Assembly: GCA_009760855.2 (NCBI GenBank)
Contig: WPIO01000019.1
Location: forward strand, 3,981,501 to 4,045,500
Direction: 5' to 3'
Length of the DNA stretch: 64,000 nucleotides
Origin: Cristatella mucedo
Lineage: Eukaryota > Bryozoa > Phylactolaemata > Cristatellidae
The notes under the pieces are model-generated. The model was not told the origin of the DNA, ran no database searches, and saw only the letters and a list, made by a program, of their open reading frames with translations. Positions 1-9,256 of this stretch are shown one piece after another. Each line of letters starts with the position of its first letter. Position 1 is the stretch's first letter. Made by a program: the position numbers and the translations under genes.

Positions 1-3000
1 CCCCCCTCTGCCCCCCTCTCTCTCTCTCTCTCTCTCTCTTTTTTCCCCCCACTCCCCACGTCTCCCTCTTTTCCTGCTCTCCACCTCCTCTTTACCACCC
101 CCTTCTTCCCTTCCTGTCTTTCTTTCTCTGTGTCTCGTGTCTCTATGCTCTATTTCTGTGTCTCTGCCAGTGACTTGACCTTGACTGTGTACTATGTTGT
201 AGTGATGTATTGTGTTCTTTATTTTAACATAAAATATGTGCAGAGCTACTGTGCAAAACCAGGATCCTCATCCGTGCCCTTACAAGTGCACGTGGTTGCA
301 CAATTCTCTAAGCTGATAGTTTGTTAGAAATTCTTGTTAAGGAGCCAATGGCCAAGTTACTCAGTTGTCAACATTTGTTATGTGACGTCGTGCTTGTCTA
401 CCTATTCGGTTCGAAGGCACGTTCAATGTTGCAGGCTTTTTATACCATTTCGAACGTCGCTTGGGGCTGTGTACAACGTGTGAAGGAAGGATTGCCTATC
501 GATCTGTACCGTAGTTAGTTAAGTTGGTCGCCATTCCGATGACCTTACAATGAATACCTGCATTTACGCTCGGTGAAGGAGGGCCCCTTCTTTGAGGACC
601 GTGACTGGAAGGGCTGCTTCGTCTGAATGCAAAGCCTTTCCCTCAAGCCAAAGTCTGAATAGCAAAGATAGATAACTGCTGTTATTTTGCTTGTTTTGCA
701 GCAGTTTTTACTGCTTTTATAAATCAAGCTAGCTTCCTGCTCGCAGACCTTCGTGCCCCGTGTGGCATCTAGCAGATCGATTGTACATTCAACGGGTCGG
801 TGTGTGGGTAGTGGTTTCGGAAGCACTGCCGTTTCACTGAAATCGAGCAGAAACCCCTGCTGTACAGTATCATTTTGGGCTGTGCAGCCAGGCGAGAGAG
901 ACGACAAACTCGGCGAGGACTTTTGCTGCTGACTGGCAGACCTGCATTATACCTTGCGTGCTTCATATATCTTTCTTTGTATTTTTTTTTAAATTGGTGA
1001 AATGGATGGCTTGTGCGACTGTAATTTGGCATGATCCAGCTTTGCCGGCTGTCCTTGAATTCCGCGATCATATCCTTGTTCTTTTTGTTCCGCCTGCTTC
1101 ATAGGCAAGCCTGTGGACTGGTGGTCGATGGGGATTATTCTTTATGAGTTTCTTGTTGGCTGTGTACCGTTTTTTGGCGATACGCCGGAGGAGCTCTTCT
1201 CCCACGTGCTGACAGGTAGGCAACCGACGTACGCTCTCCTTCTGCTGCGCCCTCCTCCTTCCCCTTCCTCCTTCGGCGGAGTTCGTCCCATTCTCCCCAG
1301 TACCTGCCCGCCCGCCTGCCACCGTGCTTTTGGACTTTGCAGCGCTTGCCTCCCCTGACTTGGCAATGAATAGAGTCCGTTCGCTCGTGATGGATTCTTA
1401 AAGTGACGCCGAATCGCGCGTGCTCTCACACGCTTTTGCCCTGCTTGCCTGCTTTCATCGGTGCTAACGACGACGAATCGGAGCCCCTCCCTCCCTCCCT
1501 CCCCCCCCCCTAGGCGCCTGCTGCTACTTGCTAGTCGCGCCAGTTGCGGTCTGTCTGTCTGCAGAGCAGGGCCTCTCTTCGAGGGGTCGTTGACACGGCA
1601 CCTAGGAGCTCTCGGCTGTCTGCTGCCTTGGCTGCTGGTGTGCACCTCTCAAAAACGTCGAACTGTAGCGTCGTTGAGCGGTCATTGAATGCCAATCGTT
1701 GAACGTGGCGACTTTCGTTTGTGTGCGCACACCTGCGTCCTTGTGCATGAACGTGCTCGTCAGTTTGCCTGCGTCGGTGAGCTCACCGAGGCATGGGATG
1801 GGAGGCGAGCCTGCGTCGTTCCTTGTCAGCACTTGCTGCTGCCCGAACGCAGGAGCAGGTGCCAGCTCGCTTGCTTGGCGCCGAGAGAAGCTGAATGAAT
1901 GGAAAAGAACGAGAGAAGCTGAATGAAAAAAAATCTTCTAGCGCCGAGTCGGCGGGAGCAGTATCGCGAGCGGCGTGCTTCACCATTGAGCTGGGAGGCC
2001 TTCACTCTGCCAGGTCCTGCCTGTCCTCTGTAGCGGTCTAATGCCCTGCTTGAGATAGCTCAGCTTTCGAAGGCTGATTTCGGCATCTATGACTCTCCGT
2101 GTGCCCTGCTTGAGATAGCTCAGCTTTCGAAGGCTGATTTCGGCATCTATGACTCTCCGTGTGCCCTGCTTGAGATAGCTCAGCTTTCGAAGGCTGATTT
2201 CGGCATCTATGACTCTCCGTGTGCAGTTTATACGTAGATAGGTGCCTTTGACGGCTCTTCCGTATGCAGATGCATGACAGACACGTGGCTGCAACGACGT
2301 TGCACTTGTGCTAATATATAAATAAATAAATCCTAGCCGCTTAAACAGCCTCTTTTGTACAGCAACAGAAGAGCCTTTACGGCTATCGCCACTGCTTGCA
2401 TTGCAGCTTGCAGCGGTGATAAAGGATCACCCACCGCAGAAATCGAACCCACCCGAGGTCATGAAGGCCTAGTGTGCCATCACGGCTCACCCAGCTTGAG
2501 CCAGTAGGTCTGCTGCCAATAGTGTATGCCACCGTTCGCTGCCGTTGCCGTAGCTGCCTCGTACGCTGGCTCTGGGGCAGCAAGTAGGATTGTTTCGTTG
2601 GGCCCCGGGATGGGGAGGAGGAGGAGGAAGAAGGGGGAGAAGTCGATGCTACTAGACCTGCGGCGCCCTCAGGCGACGCCCTCTCATTTTCGAGCGCAGA
2701 GGGCATCGAGTGGCCAGAGGAGAAAGAATTCTGCCCGCCCGACGACGCACAAGACCTCATCTTCGGGCTGCTGCAGCGCGACCCGCTCGATCGCCTGGGC
2801 ACAGGCGGCGCACAGGAGGTGAAGGAGCACGCCTTCTTTGAAGACCTCGACTGGAACGGGCTGCTTCGCCAGAAGGCCGAGTTCATGCCAACTCTGGAAG
2901 GCGAAGACGACACTAGCTATTTTGATTGTATGCCAGCGTGCGCAATTCGCTTTACCTGCTGTCACTGCCGAGCACTCGGCCATGGGGGGGAGGGATGATG

Positions 3001-6000
3001 GGAGCCCTTTCTCCGCTGCTTACGGGCGATGCTGGAAGGCTGAGGCTCGTGCAGCAGCTTGTGATTCCTCGTGGCAATGGTTGCAGCGCGAGCTGATCGC
3101 TACCGCCACGACGCCGAGGACTACTCGAACGATGACGAGGACGACGTCTTGTTCCACAGCTTCACATCCTGCTCGCCGAGGTACAGCCGAGTGTACGAGC
3201 TCTTTGAAGAGAACAGGGTGAGCACGAGTGCCGCCGCCGCCGCGAGGCCTGCTTAGGACTGCTGAGCGTCGCTAATGCAGGCAGTGCGATTGTGCGACCT
3301 CGGGGTGGTGGCGTGCAAGGCCAGGATTAGGGTCCGGCCTAGGGGCCCAGCTAATATGGCATCGTTTGTTCATACAGCAATGTCAGATCTGCTATGGGCA
3401 CCGTGCTATTCGCATGCTATTCAACATGGTCGTCAGCATATGTTTATACTTACGTTAAATAAACTAATCTTGTTAGCTTAAGGCTTAGGATTATGGGTTT
3501 AGTATTTACTGGTATGTTTATCTTGTTGTTTTGGGGTTTACGACATATGGTTTGCTTGTTAGATTTTGTATAGTTTTTTGGGTTTGAGTTTCTGCATTTA
3601 GAGTTTAGTATTTAGGTATTAGAGAGAAACTCTAAATGTGTTTAGCTAATTAAAAATGTGTTTATTTAACGTAAATGTACATGCATGCATGCATACATAC
3701 ATACATACGCTGGCGACCATGTTGAACAGCCTGCTATGAGCACTGTACCCATAGCAGATCTGACATTGCTTTTATAAACAAACGATGGCATACGACCCCA
3801 TCGGGCGACCCCTGCGTTATCCACTCGTGAGTGCAGCGATCCAGAAATTCCCCCTGCCTCTAGCCCACATGTTACTCGATCGAATGAAGATGATCGACAA
3901 CGCATGTTTGGTGGGCGTGTGGGCGATGACGTGCGTGCGATGGAGCGCCCGGCTGCTGGTGGCGAAGCGTACTTGGTGCCGTTCCTCGGCGGCGGGGCAG
4001 GGAAGCACCACCGATAGGCGATTTTCGGAAGTGCGCCCACTCAGCGCACATTGCTCGCGCCTGCTCAGTGGGCGATGTCGTCCCTCCCTCGTTTCTGCAG
4101 GAGCGCTTCAAGGATGATGGAGGTGGCGGCAGAAGGCAGAACTCGGCCACGTCCACGCCTTCTTCGTTGGAGCGGCGCTGCAGTGGCGGAGGCAGCGGCA
4201 GCGACCTGTCAGGCTCTGCCGGCAGCTCGCCGCGATCGCTGCCGCCGGCGCGACCATCTGCCGCCGGCCCTCCTGTCAGCCGGTCCGACGGTCAGCCGGC
4301 GGCGGATGCGGTGTCTGCCGCCGCTGTCGGTGCCCCTGAGACCACCTCTGCCACTGGCCTGCTGCACGGGGAAGGCTTCCGAGCCGTCGAACCGTGCTCC
4401 GCCATCAAGCCGTCCGGCGACGCTGGGCTGCTCGACGCAAAGGCAAGCGCAGCGTGCCCGGACGAGAATTGGCTGATTGAAGCATCCGACGGCCGGAGCC
4501 GAAGCAGCTGCGGCGGCACAGCGCTGAGTGCCCCCAGGGAGGAGGCGGCGCCGCCGCTGATGCTCACGTCTGAACGGGGCGACGAGGCGATCGGACCTAG
4601 CGCTGCTCGGTGCCACTCCAGCTTCGGCATCGTGGCAAAGCCGTCGCCGGTCGCTGCCTCAGCCGCAGAGCCCGGCGCGCTAGGCGGCATCCTCATGCCG
4701 TGCCAGCAGCCAGCAGAGGCCGAGTGCCGTCCCGGCAACGTCGGCTACACTGACGCAGATAAGGAGCAGTGTCGTGCCGTTAGTAGCGGCCGCGGCGGAG
4801 GCGGGCCGTCGCAGGGGAGCAGCAGCAGCAGCAGCGGGGCGGCGGCCCTGGACTCTGGAGGGGACGAGGAGCGATCGCTGTCGCCTGGTGGCGCTAGCAG
4901 CAGCTTGAGCGAAGGTGCGTGCTATGCGCACTCCGGAAGAGCTAGCTGATTGGGTCGGTGCTCGGCGCCGTCTGCCGTGGCATGCAGCAGAATGTGAGCT
5001 GGGCCGTCGGCGCGTGCGTTGGTTTCCAGTTCAGCAGGGGCTGCTGAACGCCAGCAGCCATTGGCAGTTCTCGAGAAGAACGGGATGCACCGTTCAGCAG
5101 TCCATTCTTCTCGAGAAGTGCCAGTGCCTTAACGTGTCTGTTTGTGCGTGTGCGCACGTGGTGCTCGCACTCGCTCTCGGGTGCGTTTGCGTTGCCTCAG
5201 AAGCAAGCTGTCCCGAGCCGTGACCGTGCTGGCAAGGCAGCATTAGCAGCTGTCAACCGTATGATCAACCAGCGACCCTTCACGTGTGGCTACTTCTTGC
5301 GAGCGACCGGGAAGGGGGTTGAAATGTTATTTTAATTATTACTGTAACATAACAGGCATTGCTGACGTTGACCGGCGGGCGGTGAGCCCGGCTGCCGCGC
5401 CGACGCCCGCAGCAGAGCCACCAGCTAAAGCCGCAAACGACATTGCTGCAGGCAGTGGCCATAGGACCAGGCACGATCTCGTGGCTAGGCAGCTGTCGCT
5501 CGTGATACCGACACACGGTACGACGCATTGCGATCCCTGCCTCCCCTCACTCACTCTGCAGCTGCCGCGACGAAAGGGTGTGTGCAGCTGTATTTCGGCG
5601 AATGCCCGTCGTCGGTACCCTCGATCGCTGTGCCGTACATGATCGTACCACCGATCACATGATCGTACCCTCGATCGCTGTGCCCGCGTTGCAGAGGATT
5701 TCGTCGGTCCGCCCGCGTCTCCAGTCTCAAGCTTTGGATCCCGCGAGTCGTCGCCGACGCGCGACTACATATTCTCTTCTTTGGCGAAAATACCGATCTT
5801 GATAAAGAAAGGGCCTCGCGGCTACGGGTTCACGCTTCGTGCCATTCGAGTGTTCCTGGGCGACGGAGAGAAAAGCCTGTATACGCTGCATCATCTGATT
5901 GTGGTGAGTGCTCTTCCGGCTAGGGATTCGGCGAGTCGAGAGATTGTGTCGGGAGGTCGCGCTCACGGGCTGTGCTGCAGCGATTGCTCTTTCCGTTAGC

Positions 6001-8605
6001 CGACCGTTCTGGAGCTAATCTGACTTACTCTTTCGATCGACACACGAGACACTGGGCAACACCTAGCGACCCAGTCTCGTAAGCAGAGCGAGCGCACGCT
6101 CGTTCTCGTCATCGACGGCCTTCTTCATCTCGTCGTTGCCGCTCATCGTGAAGTCGATCCGATTCGTTTCAAGTGCTCAGTGCTCACCTTTGTCTGCAGA
6201 CTTTACTTTGTTTGCTGACTTTACTTTACGAGTGCACAGCAGCTCTCCGGTGCCTCACAGTCTCCTCCTCTCTGTATGCAGTGCTCCCGAGCTCTCTCGT
6301 GCGAAAGCTGCGAGTATCAAGCCCGTCTTGGTCTAACGATCCACGACTGATGACCCACCTGCTAGCTCGTGAGAATCGTTTTCTGTGTGCCTGAGCACGC
6401 TCGAAATTTTGATTGCAGAAGTTCGAGCTTGCTTAGATAAGGCCGCAGCAACAGCCAAGCTGATCCGTGCATTTGTGAAATCTCATGTGGACTTGTGAAA
6501 AGCGTCACTTGCAGGTTGTCGTGCCTGTGCTTCCAGTAGGCACAGAACTCTGCATCTAGGCTATTTATGACAGCATTTAGTGGGTCCTCGTGATTTGTCC
6601 TGTATGTATTCGTCCTGCATATGCGTGCTGACACTGTTGCATGCTGCCACTAATCACACTTGCATGCTGACCCTGTGCATGTCACCCCATAACCATGTTA
6701 TTCATGTTGTTTATCAAGCATGATACCACTCACCATTCGATCGTGTTTCCTTTGCAGCAAATGTAAAGTGCCTAGAAAGAGATTGAGTTCTCTGAAGGTG
6801 CTTTACCAAGTGTAATATTATTAATTACTATTATTTACTATTATTATAGGCTTGTTTGTCAGTTGTGAACTTTGCAACTGCCGCATTATAATACTTTTCG
6901 CCTACTTGCACTGGCATCCCATCAAACTGCATTTTGACGTCAAGCTCGTGTCAACTCACTTTTTGGTCCCTTCATTCTCGTGCGCACGCCTACCTATCCG
7001 AACTGCTTTCCAATTTAGCTAGGCATCGTACCACCCACTCTTGTGACTTAGGTCGTTTGCAGTGTGCGCCCCTAGCCAACCTTAGATCCATTGGAGGCAG
7101 TATACCAATAGTTCGAATGCTCCTTAAGCCTGGAACTCACTCCCGACTGGTGTCACGACCATCCCCTGGCTTGAAATTTATAAAGAGCAAAACAAACCGA
7201 GCTTTTTTCTCTTAGCATTTGCTTTTGTTCTCGTGAATTTTCATTTGTGTGCTTACACATACTGAAATTGTGCACGTTATCACGAGTGAAGTGTCACACA
7301 CCTGACTGACTTGCAGGAGAATGCAGCTTGCTCTGGGATGCACCGCGGCATTGGCCCGTCGGTGCGAAGGCGTCTTCCTGTTTGTAGGCTGTGGACAAGA
7401 ACGGACCCGCGTGGGAGGCCGGCATGCGGCCAGGCTTCATCATAACGCATGTCAACAACGAACCCGTCGAGGGCCTCAACCACACCCAGGTGGTCGCGCA
7501 CATCCTGTCCAAGTCGTCCAAGGTCCTCGTGCGCGCGCTCCCGATCGAAGAGACGTCGATCAAGACTACGACCGGCTCCAGGACCTGGAGCATGCCGTCT
7601 GCCGCCGCTGCCAAAGCAGCGAGGCTCGCGCGCAAGGGATCCGCCTCGGCTGGCGGGGGCCGCGGCGGCGCCGAGAAGGGCGCCGCCACAGCCGCTGGCG
7701 GGTCGGCGGCGACGCCGAGGCGACAGCGGCACCGCTCGTCGTCGTCTTTGTTCAAGAAGCTCAGCAAGCGTAACGCTGAGCAGTCGCTGGTGCAGACGAG
7801 CTGGAGCGCGGCGGCGCCCGCCGGCCACGCCGCGTCGCCGCCTTACGTCGGCGTCGTCGCAGCAGCAGCGGCCACCGGCCCCTCGTCCGGCAGGTCGGCT
7901 CCTGCATCGCCGAGATCGCAGCCAGCCCAGCAGCAGCAGCAGCTGCTGCTGCAAGGATCCTTTGGCGCCGACCAGGCGGTCGGCGGAGGCAGCGGTGGCT
8001 GTGCGCCGTCGCCACCGACCTCGGTGCTAGCGGCCGGCAGGCCCAGCACGCTGACGGACCTCAAGGGCAAGCTGCAGTCGCCAATCAAGTCTCCGAATCG
8101 GCGCAAGTCCATTCACAACATACCGCTGTCGCCGCTGGCGCGCACCCCGTCGTCCTCGCCGCTGGCTCTGTCGCCGACGTCGGCTGCTCAGAGCTTAGCG
8201 AGCCCCGCATCGTCAGCCGGCGGCGGAAGCAGCAGCGGCGTCTCCGGCGGCGGCTCAGGCAGCGGAAGCGCAGGCCGGGTCGCTACAGCGGCGCCGCCGC
8301 ACTACCATCTCATGTACAGGCACTCGAGTCCCAGCCAGGTCACGCGGCCGGCTACCGTGTCACAGAAGCACCGAAGTCTCGCGGAGACGGTGGCGCCACC
8401 GAGCGTTGGCGTGCACGAGCAGCAGCCTAGCCCCGACTTGCAAGGGCACGCTGCCCCTGCAGCCGCCTCGGGCCAAGAGTCGGCCGGCGGCGGCCAGCTG
8501 CAGTTGGCTACCGAAGAGGACAGCGGTGGTGGCAGTCATGACAAGCAGTGGATTAGACGTACAGGCCGTTGGCAGGAACGGAAGAATCTTGGCGATAGCT
8601 TTTGA
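1..8605 (+). CDS. MAST: MAST-type Ser/Thr kinase gene, 3' part (seven exons, N-terminus outside window)
   Basis: Microtubule-associated serine/threonine kinases are AGC kinases with a C-terminal PDZ domain that binds partners such as PTEN at the cytoskeleton or membrane (family knowledge). Exons seen: 1105-1215, 2700-2927, 3087-3217, 4101-4914, 5356-5517, 5695-5903 and 7388-8605. All have AG/GT borders and matching phases, giving 957 codons after the split first codon. In order they encode the kinase C-lobe ([15 protein letters not shown], then RLGTGG, FFEDLDW), the AGC tail ([17 protein letters not shown]), a long Ser/Gly/Ala-rich linker, a PDZ domain ([15 protein letters not shown] to [17 protein letters not shown]) and a Ser/Pro tail with the MAST-like [17 protein letters not shown]. 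The catalytic HRD/DFG part and the DUF1908 region must lie upstream of the window. Which MAST paralogue this is cannot be said. Confidence 0.93.
570..655 (+). pseudogene. Decayed copy of MAST exon b (pseudo-exon)
   Basis: The frame at 573-623 reads [16 protein letters not shown] then a stop, matching the intact [20 protein letters not shown] of the exon at 2700-2927. After the Trp-Lys codons one G is missing relative to the real exon; the next frame then continues LLRLNAK, parallel to LLRQKAE. It is therefore frameshifted and lacks good splice borders. It lies upstream of exon a, out of gene order, so it arose by local duplication or comes from another MAST-like copy. Confidence 0.7.
1105..1215 (+). 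CDS. MAST: MAST exon a: kinase subdomain IX-X
   Basis: Acceptor CTTCATAG at 1104, donor ACAG|GTAGGC at 1215. Encodes [20 protein letters not shown] and [16 protein letters not shown], nearly identical to the MAST activation-segment end and helix F/G. It starts with two bases of a split Gly codon and ends with one base that joins the next exon to make Glu. Confidence 0.95.
2041..2222. repeat. Perfect 60-bp tandem repeat, three copies, in a MAST intron
   Basis: The unit starting GCCCTGCTTGAGATAGCTCA is present three times with no differences, at about 2043-2102, 2103-2162 and 2163-2222. Because 60 is divisible by three, all frames stay periodic on both strands; no evidence of coding. Confidence 0.95.
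2300..2505 (-). mobile_element. tRNA-derived SINE, family A
   Basis: On the minus strand it reads a tRNA-like head with a B-box-like part, then GTGGGTGATCC, TTTATCACCGCTGC and GCTATCGCCGTAAAGGCTCT-type body and a tail at about 2310. The same order occurs at 11.6, 24.5, 32.7 and 48.6 kb. Sits in the intron between MAST exons a and b. Confidence 0.75.
2700..2927 (+). CDS. MAST: MAST exon b: kinase C-lobe end and start of AGC tail
   Basis: Acceptor GAGCGCAG at 2699, donor GATT|GTATGC at 2927. Encodes [48 protein letters not shown] and [15 protein letters not shown], ending in DDTSYFD. These are the canonical MAST motifs after helix G. The border phases (1 in, 1 out) match the flanking exons. 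Confidence 0.95.
3087..3217 (+). CDS. MAST: MAST exon c: acidic AGC-tail segment
   Basis: Acceptor GGTTGCAG at 3086, donor AACAGG|GTGAGC. Encodes [20 protein letters not shown] followed by [19 protein letters not shown]. It corresponds to the vertebrate MAST stretch with an acidic run and SSCSPRF-KVY. It leaves phase 0. Confidence 0.92.
3218..4100. other. MAST intron with no recognised gene
   Basis: AT-rich stretch with a short ATAC/ATGC microsatellite near 3680-3710. Two segments, near 3365-3425 and 3725-3785, are inverted relatives of each other (GCATCGTTTG, CATACAGCAATGTCAGATCT, GCTATGGG against their complements), so the intron could fold into a large hairpin. Confidence 0.6.
4101..4914 (+). 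CDS. MAST: MAST exon d: long low-complexity Ser/Gly/Ala linker
   Basis: Acceptor TTTCTGCAG at 4100, donor GAAG|GTGCGT at 4914; 814 bp open in the expected frame. It starts [15 protein letters not shown] and includes [20 protein letters not shown], resembling the MAST segment after the AGC tail (Arg-Arg-Cys-Ser-Gly). The rest is disordered and very GC-rich, including a short CAG/AGC run near 4820. Function of the linker is unknown; it is probably a phosphorylation-rich spacer. Confidence 0.85.
5029..5122. repeat. Interleaved inverted repeats in a MAST intron
   Basis: GTTCAGCAG occurs at 5029-5037 and 5092-5100, and its exact complement at 5041-5049. A second pair, GGCAGTTCTCGAGAAGAA at 5063-5080 and TTCTTCTCGAGAAGTGCC at 5105-5122, is complementary at 17 of 18 positions. 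The arms cross each other, so alternative hairpins compete. Confidence 0.9.
5356..5517 (+). CDS. MAST: MAST exon e: pre-PDZ linker
   Basis: Acceptor ACATAACAG at 5355, donor ACACG|GTACGA at 5517, phases 1/1. Encodes an Ala/Pro-rich run followed by [30 protein letters not shown] resembles the vertebrate MAST motif ALSLLIPSE just before the PDZ domain. The reading is in frame with both neighbours. Confidence 0.78.
5695..5903 (+). CDS. MAST: MAST exon f: first half of PDZ domain
   Basis: Acceptor GTTGCAG at 5694, donor ATTGTG|GTGAGT at 5903. Encodes a Ser/Pro stretch ([11 protein letters not shown]) then [20 protein letters not shown], with GYGF as the carboxylate-binding loop of the PDZ domain, and YTLHHLIV. 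It leaves phase 0 into the second half of the domain. Confidence 0.95.
5904..7387. other. MAST intron carrying LINE remnants
   Basis: Between the two PDZ exons. Two + strand fragments of the CR1-like LINE lie here: a 3' end at about 6540-6860 with the AGCAAATGTAAAGTGCCTAG tail motif, and a C-terminal coding fragment at about 6930-7210 that keeps the Pro-Lys-x-Trp-Asn-Ser-Leu-Pro trace with stops. Confidence 0.75.
7388..8605 (+). CDS. MAST: MAST terminal exon: second half of PDZ and Ser/Pro tail
   Basis: Acceptor TTTGTAG at 7387; phase 0; stop TGA at 8603-8605. Starts [20 protein letters not shown], the PDZ helix and strand region, then HTQVVAHIL. After the PDZ come a basic-Ser motif [16 protein letters not shown] and a phosphosite-rich stretch ([20 protein letters not shown]) shared with vertebrate MASTs. 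The rest is low-complexity Ala, Gly, Ser and Gln. No intron is needed, but a further downstream splice cannot be excluded. The stop is followed within 60 bp by a long C run. Confidence 0.9.
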   Translation, partial: AVDKNGPAWEAGMRPGFIITHVNNEPVEGLNHTQVVAHILSKSSKVLVRALPIEETSIKTTTGSRTWSMPSAAAAKAARLARKGSASAGGGRGGAEKGAATAAGGSAATPRRQRHRSSSSLFKKLSKRNAEQSLVQTSWSAAAPAGHAASPPYVGVVAAAAATGPSSGRSAPASPRSQPAQQQQQLLLQGSFGADQAVGGGSGGCAPSPPTSVLAAGRPSTLTDLKGKLQSPIKSPNRRKSIHNIPLSPLARTPSSSPLALSPTSAAQSLASPASSAGGGSSSGVSGGGSGSGSAGRVATAAPPHYHLMYRHSSPSQVTRPATVSQKHRSLAETVAPPSVGVHEQQPSPDLQGHAAPAAASGQESAGGGQLQLATEEDSGGGSHDKQWIRRTGRWQERKNLGDSF

Positions 8606-8653
8606 GACTCAGCAAGGCATACTTGTCACTTGAAGAGCACAGGGCCACTGACC

Positions 8654-8654
<1 letters not shown>

Positions 8655-8698
<44 letters not shown>
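8655..8698. repeat. Poly-C tract
   Basis: An almost pure run of about 44 C starting 50 bp after the MAST stop codon. It would be in the 3' UTR. Length is likely unreliable in any assembly. Confidence 0.95.
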
Positions 8699-8699
<1 letters not shown>

Positions 8700-9175
8700 C
8701 TTTTCTACCCATCTCCTAGACTAAGCGTCTATATGCGAATGAAGTGGCGAGAGGCCACCGGGACCAGCCGACGGTCGGCCGGTGGTTTTGCGACATGCGC
8801 TGCTTACCTCGTCACGTGACGACGCGGCTTTTCGATGGAGACATTGCAGAAAAGCAAGTGCCCTAGCGCCATCATCACAGCGTCGTTGCATGATAATGGG
8901 AACCATATCGACTGGTCAAAAGCTTAAGTGCATCGACTGTGCCCAAAACAAATGCCCCTAAGGCAGCATGCAGCAGTGGCGGACGTGCAAACGAACGCAC
9001 GACTGCCATCGCGCCCACGCTCACGTGTGATATCTTGTACTACTGTGTAGTGGCAAGTCAGTAAATGCAAAGCAGTGGTTTGCCATAACTCCTCGTCTTG
9101 GGATCAGCTACGATCGTGCACACATGCACTTGCACACGAGCACACGCAAGCGACACTGTAAAAGATGGTGAGTTT

Positions 9176-9181
9176 TTTATT
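9176..9181 (-). terminator. Polyadenylation signal for FLAD1
   Basis: TTTATT on the plus strand is AATAAA on the minus strand, about 76 bp after the FLAD1 stop codon, a normal distance for a short 3' UTR. Confidence 0.6.
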
Positions 9182-9256
9182 ACAAGTGAGCTCGCCGGTC
9201 AGGTACTGATCGGTTCCTGTCATGCTGCATGTGCCCCATCGCTCGCACGAGGCCGA

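Larger units (their letters stand above)
8606..9256. other. Convergent intergenic region between MAST and FLAD1
   Basis: About 650 bp between the two stop codons. Holds the poly-C run and both 3' UTRs. I see no AATAAA for MAST on the plus strand here. Confidence 0.7.

Noticed and set aside
4209-4738. Minus-strand frames of 135-148 codons in the MAST linker exon
   Set aside because: GC-rich shadow frames opposite a confirmed exon.
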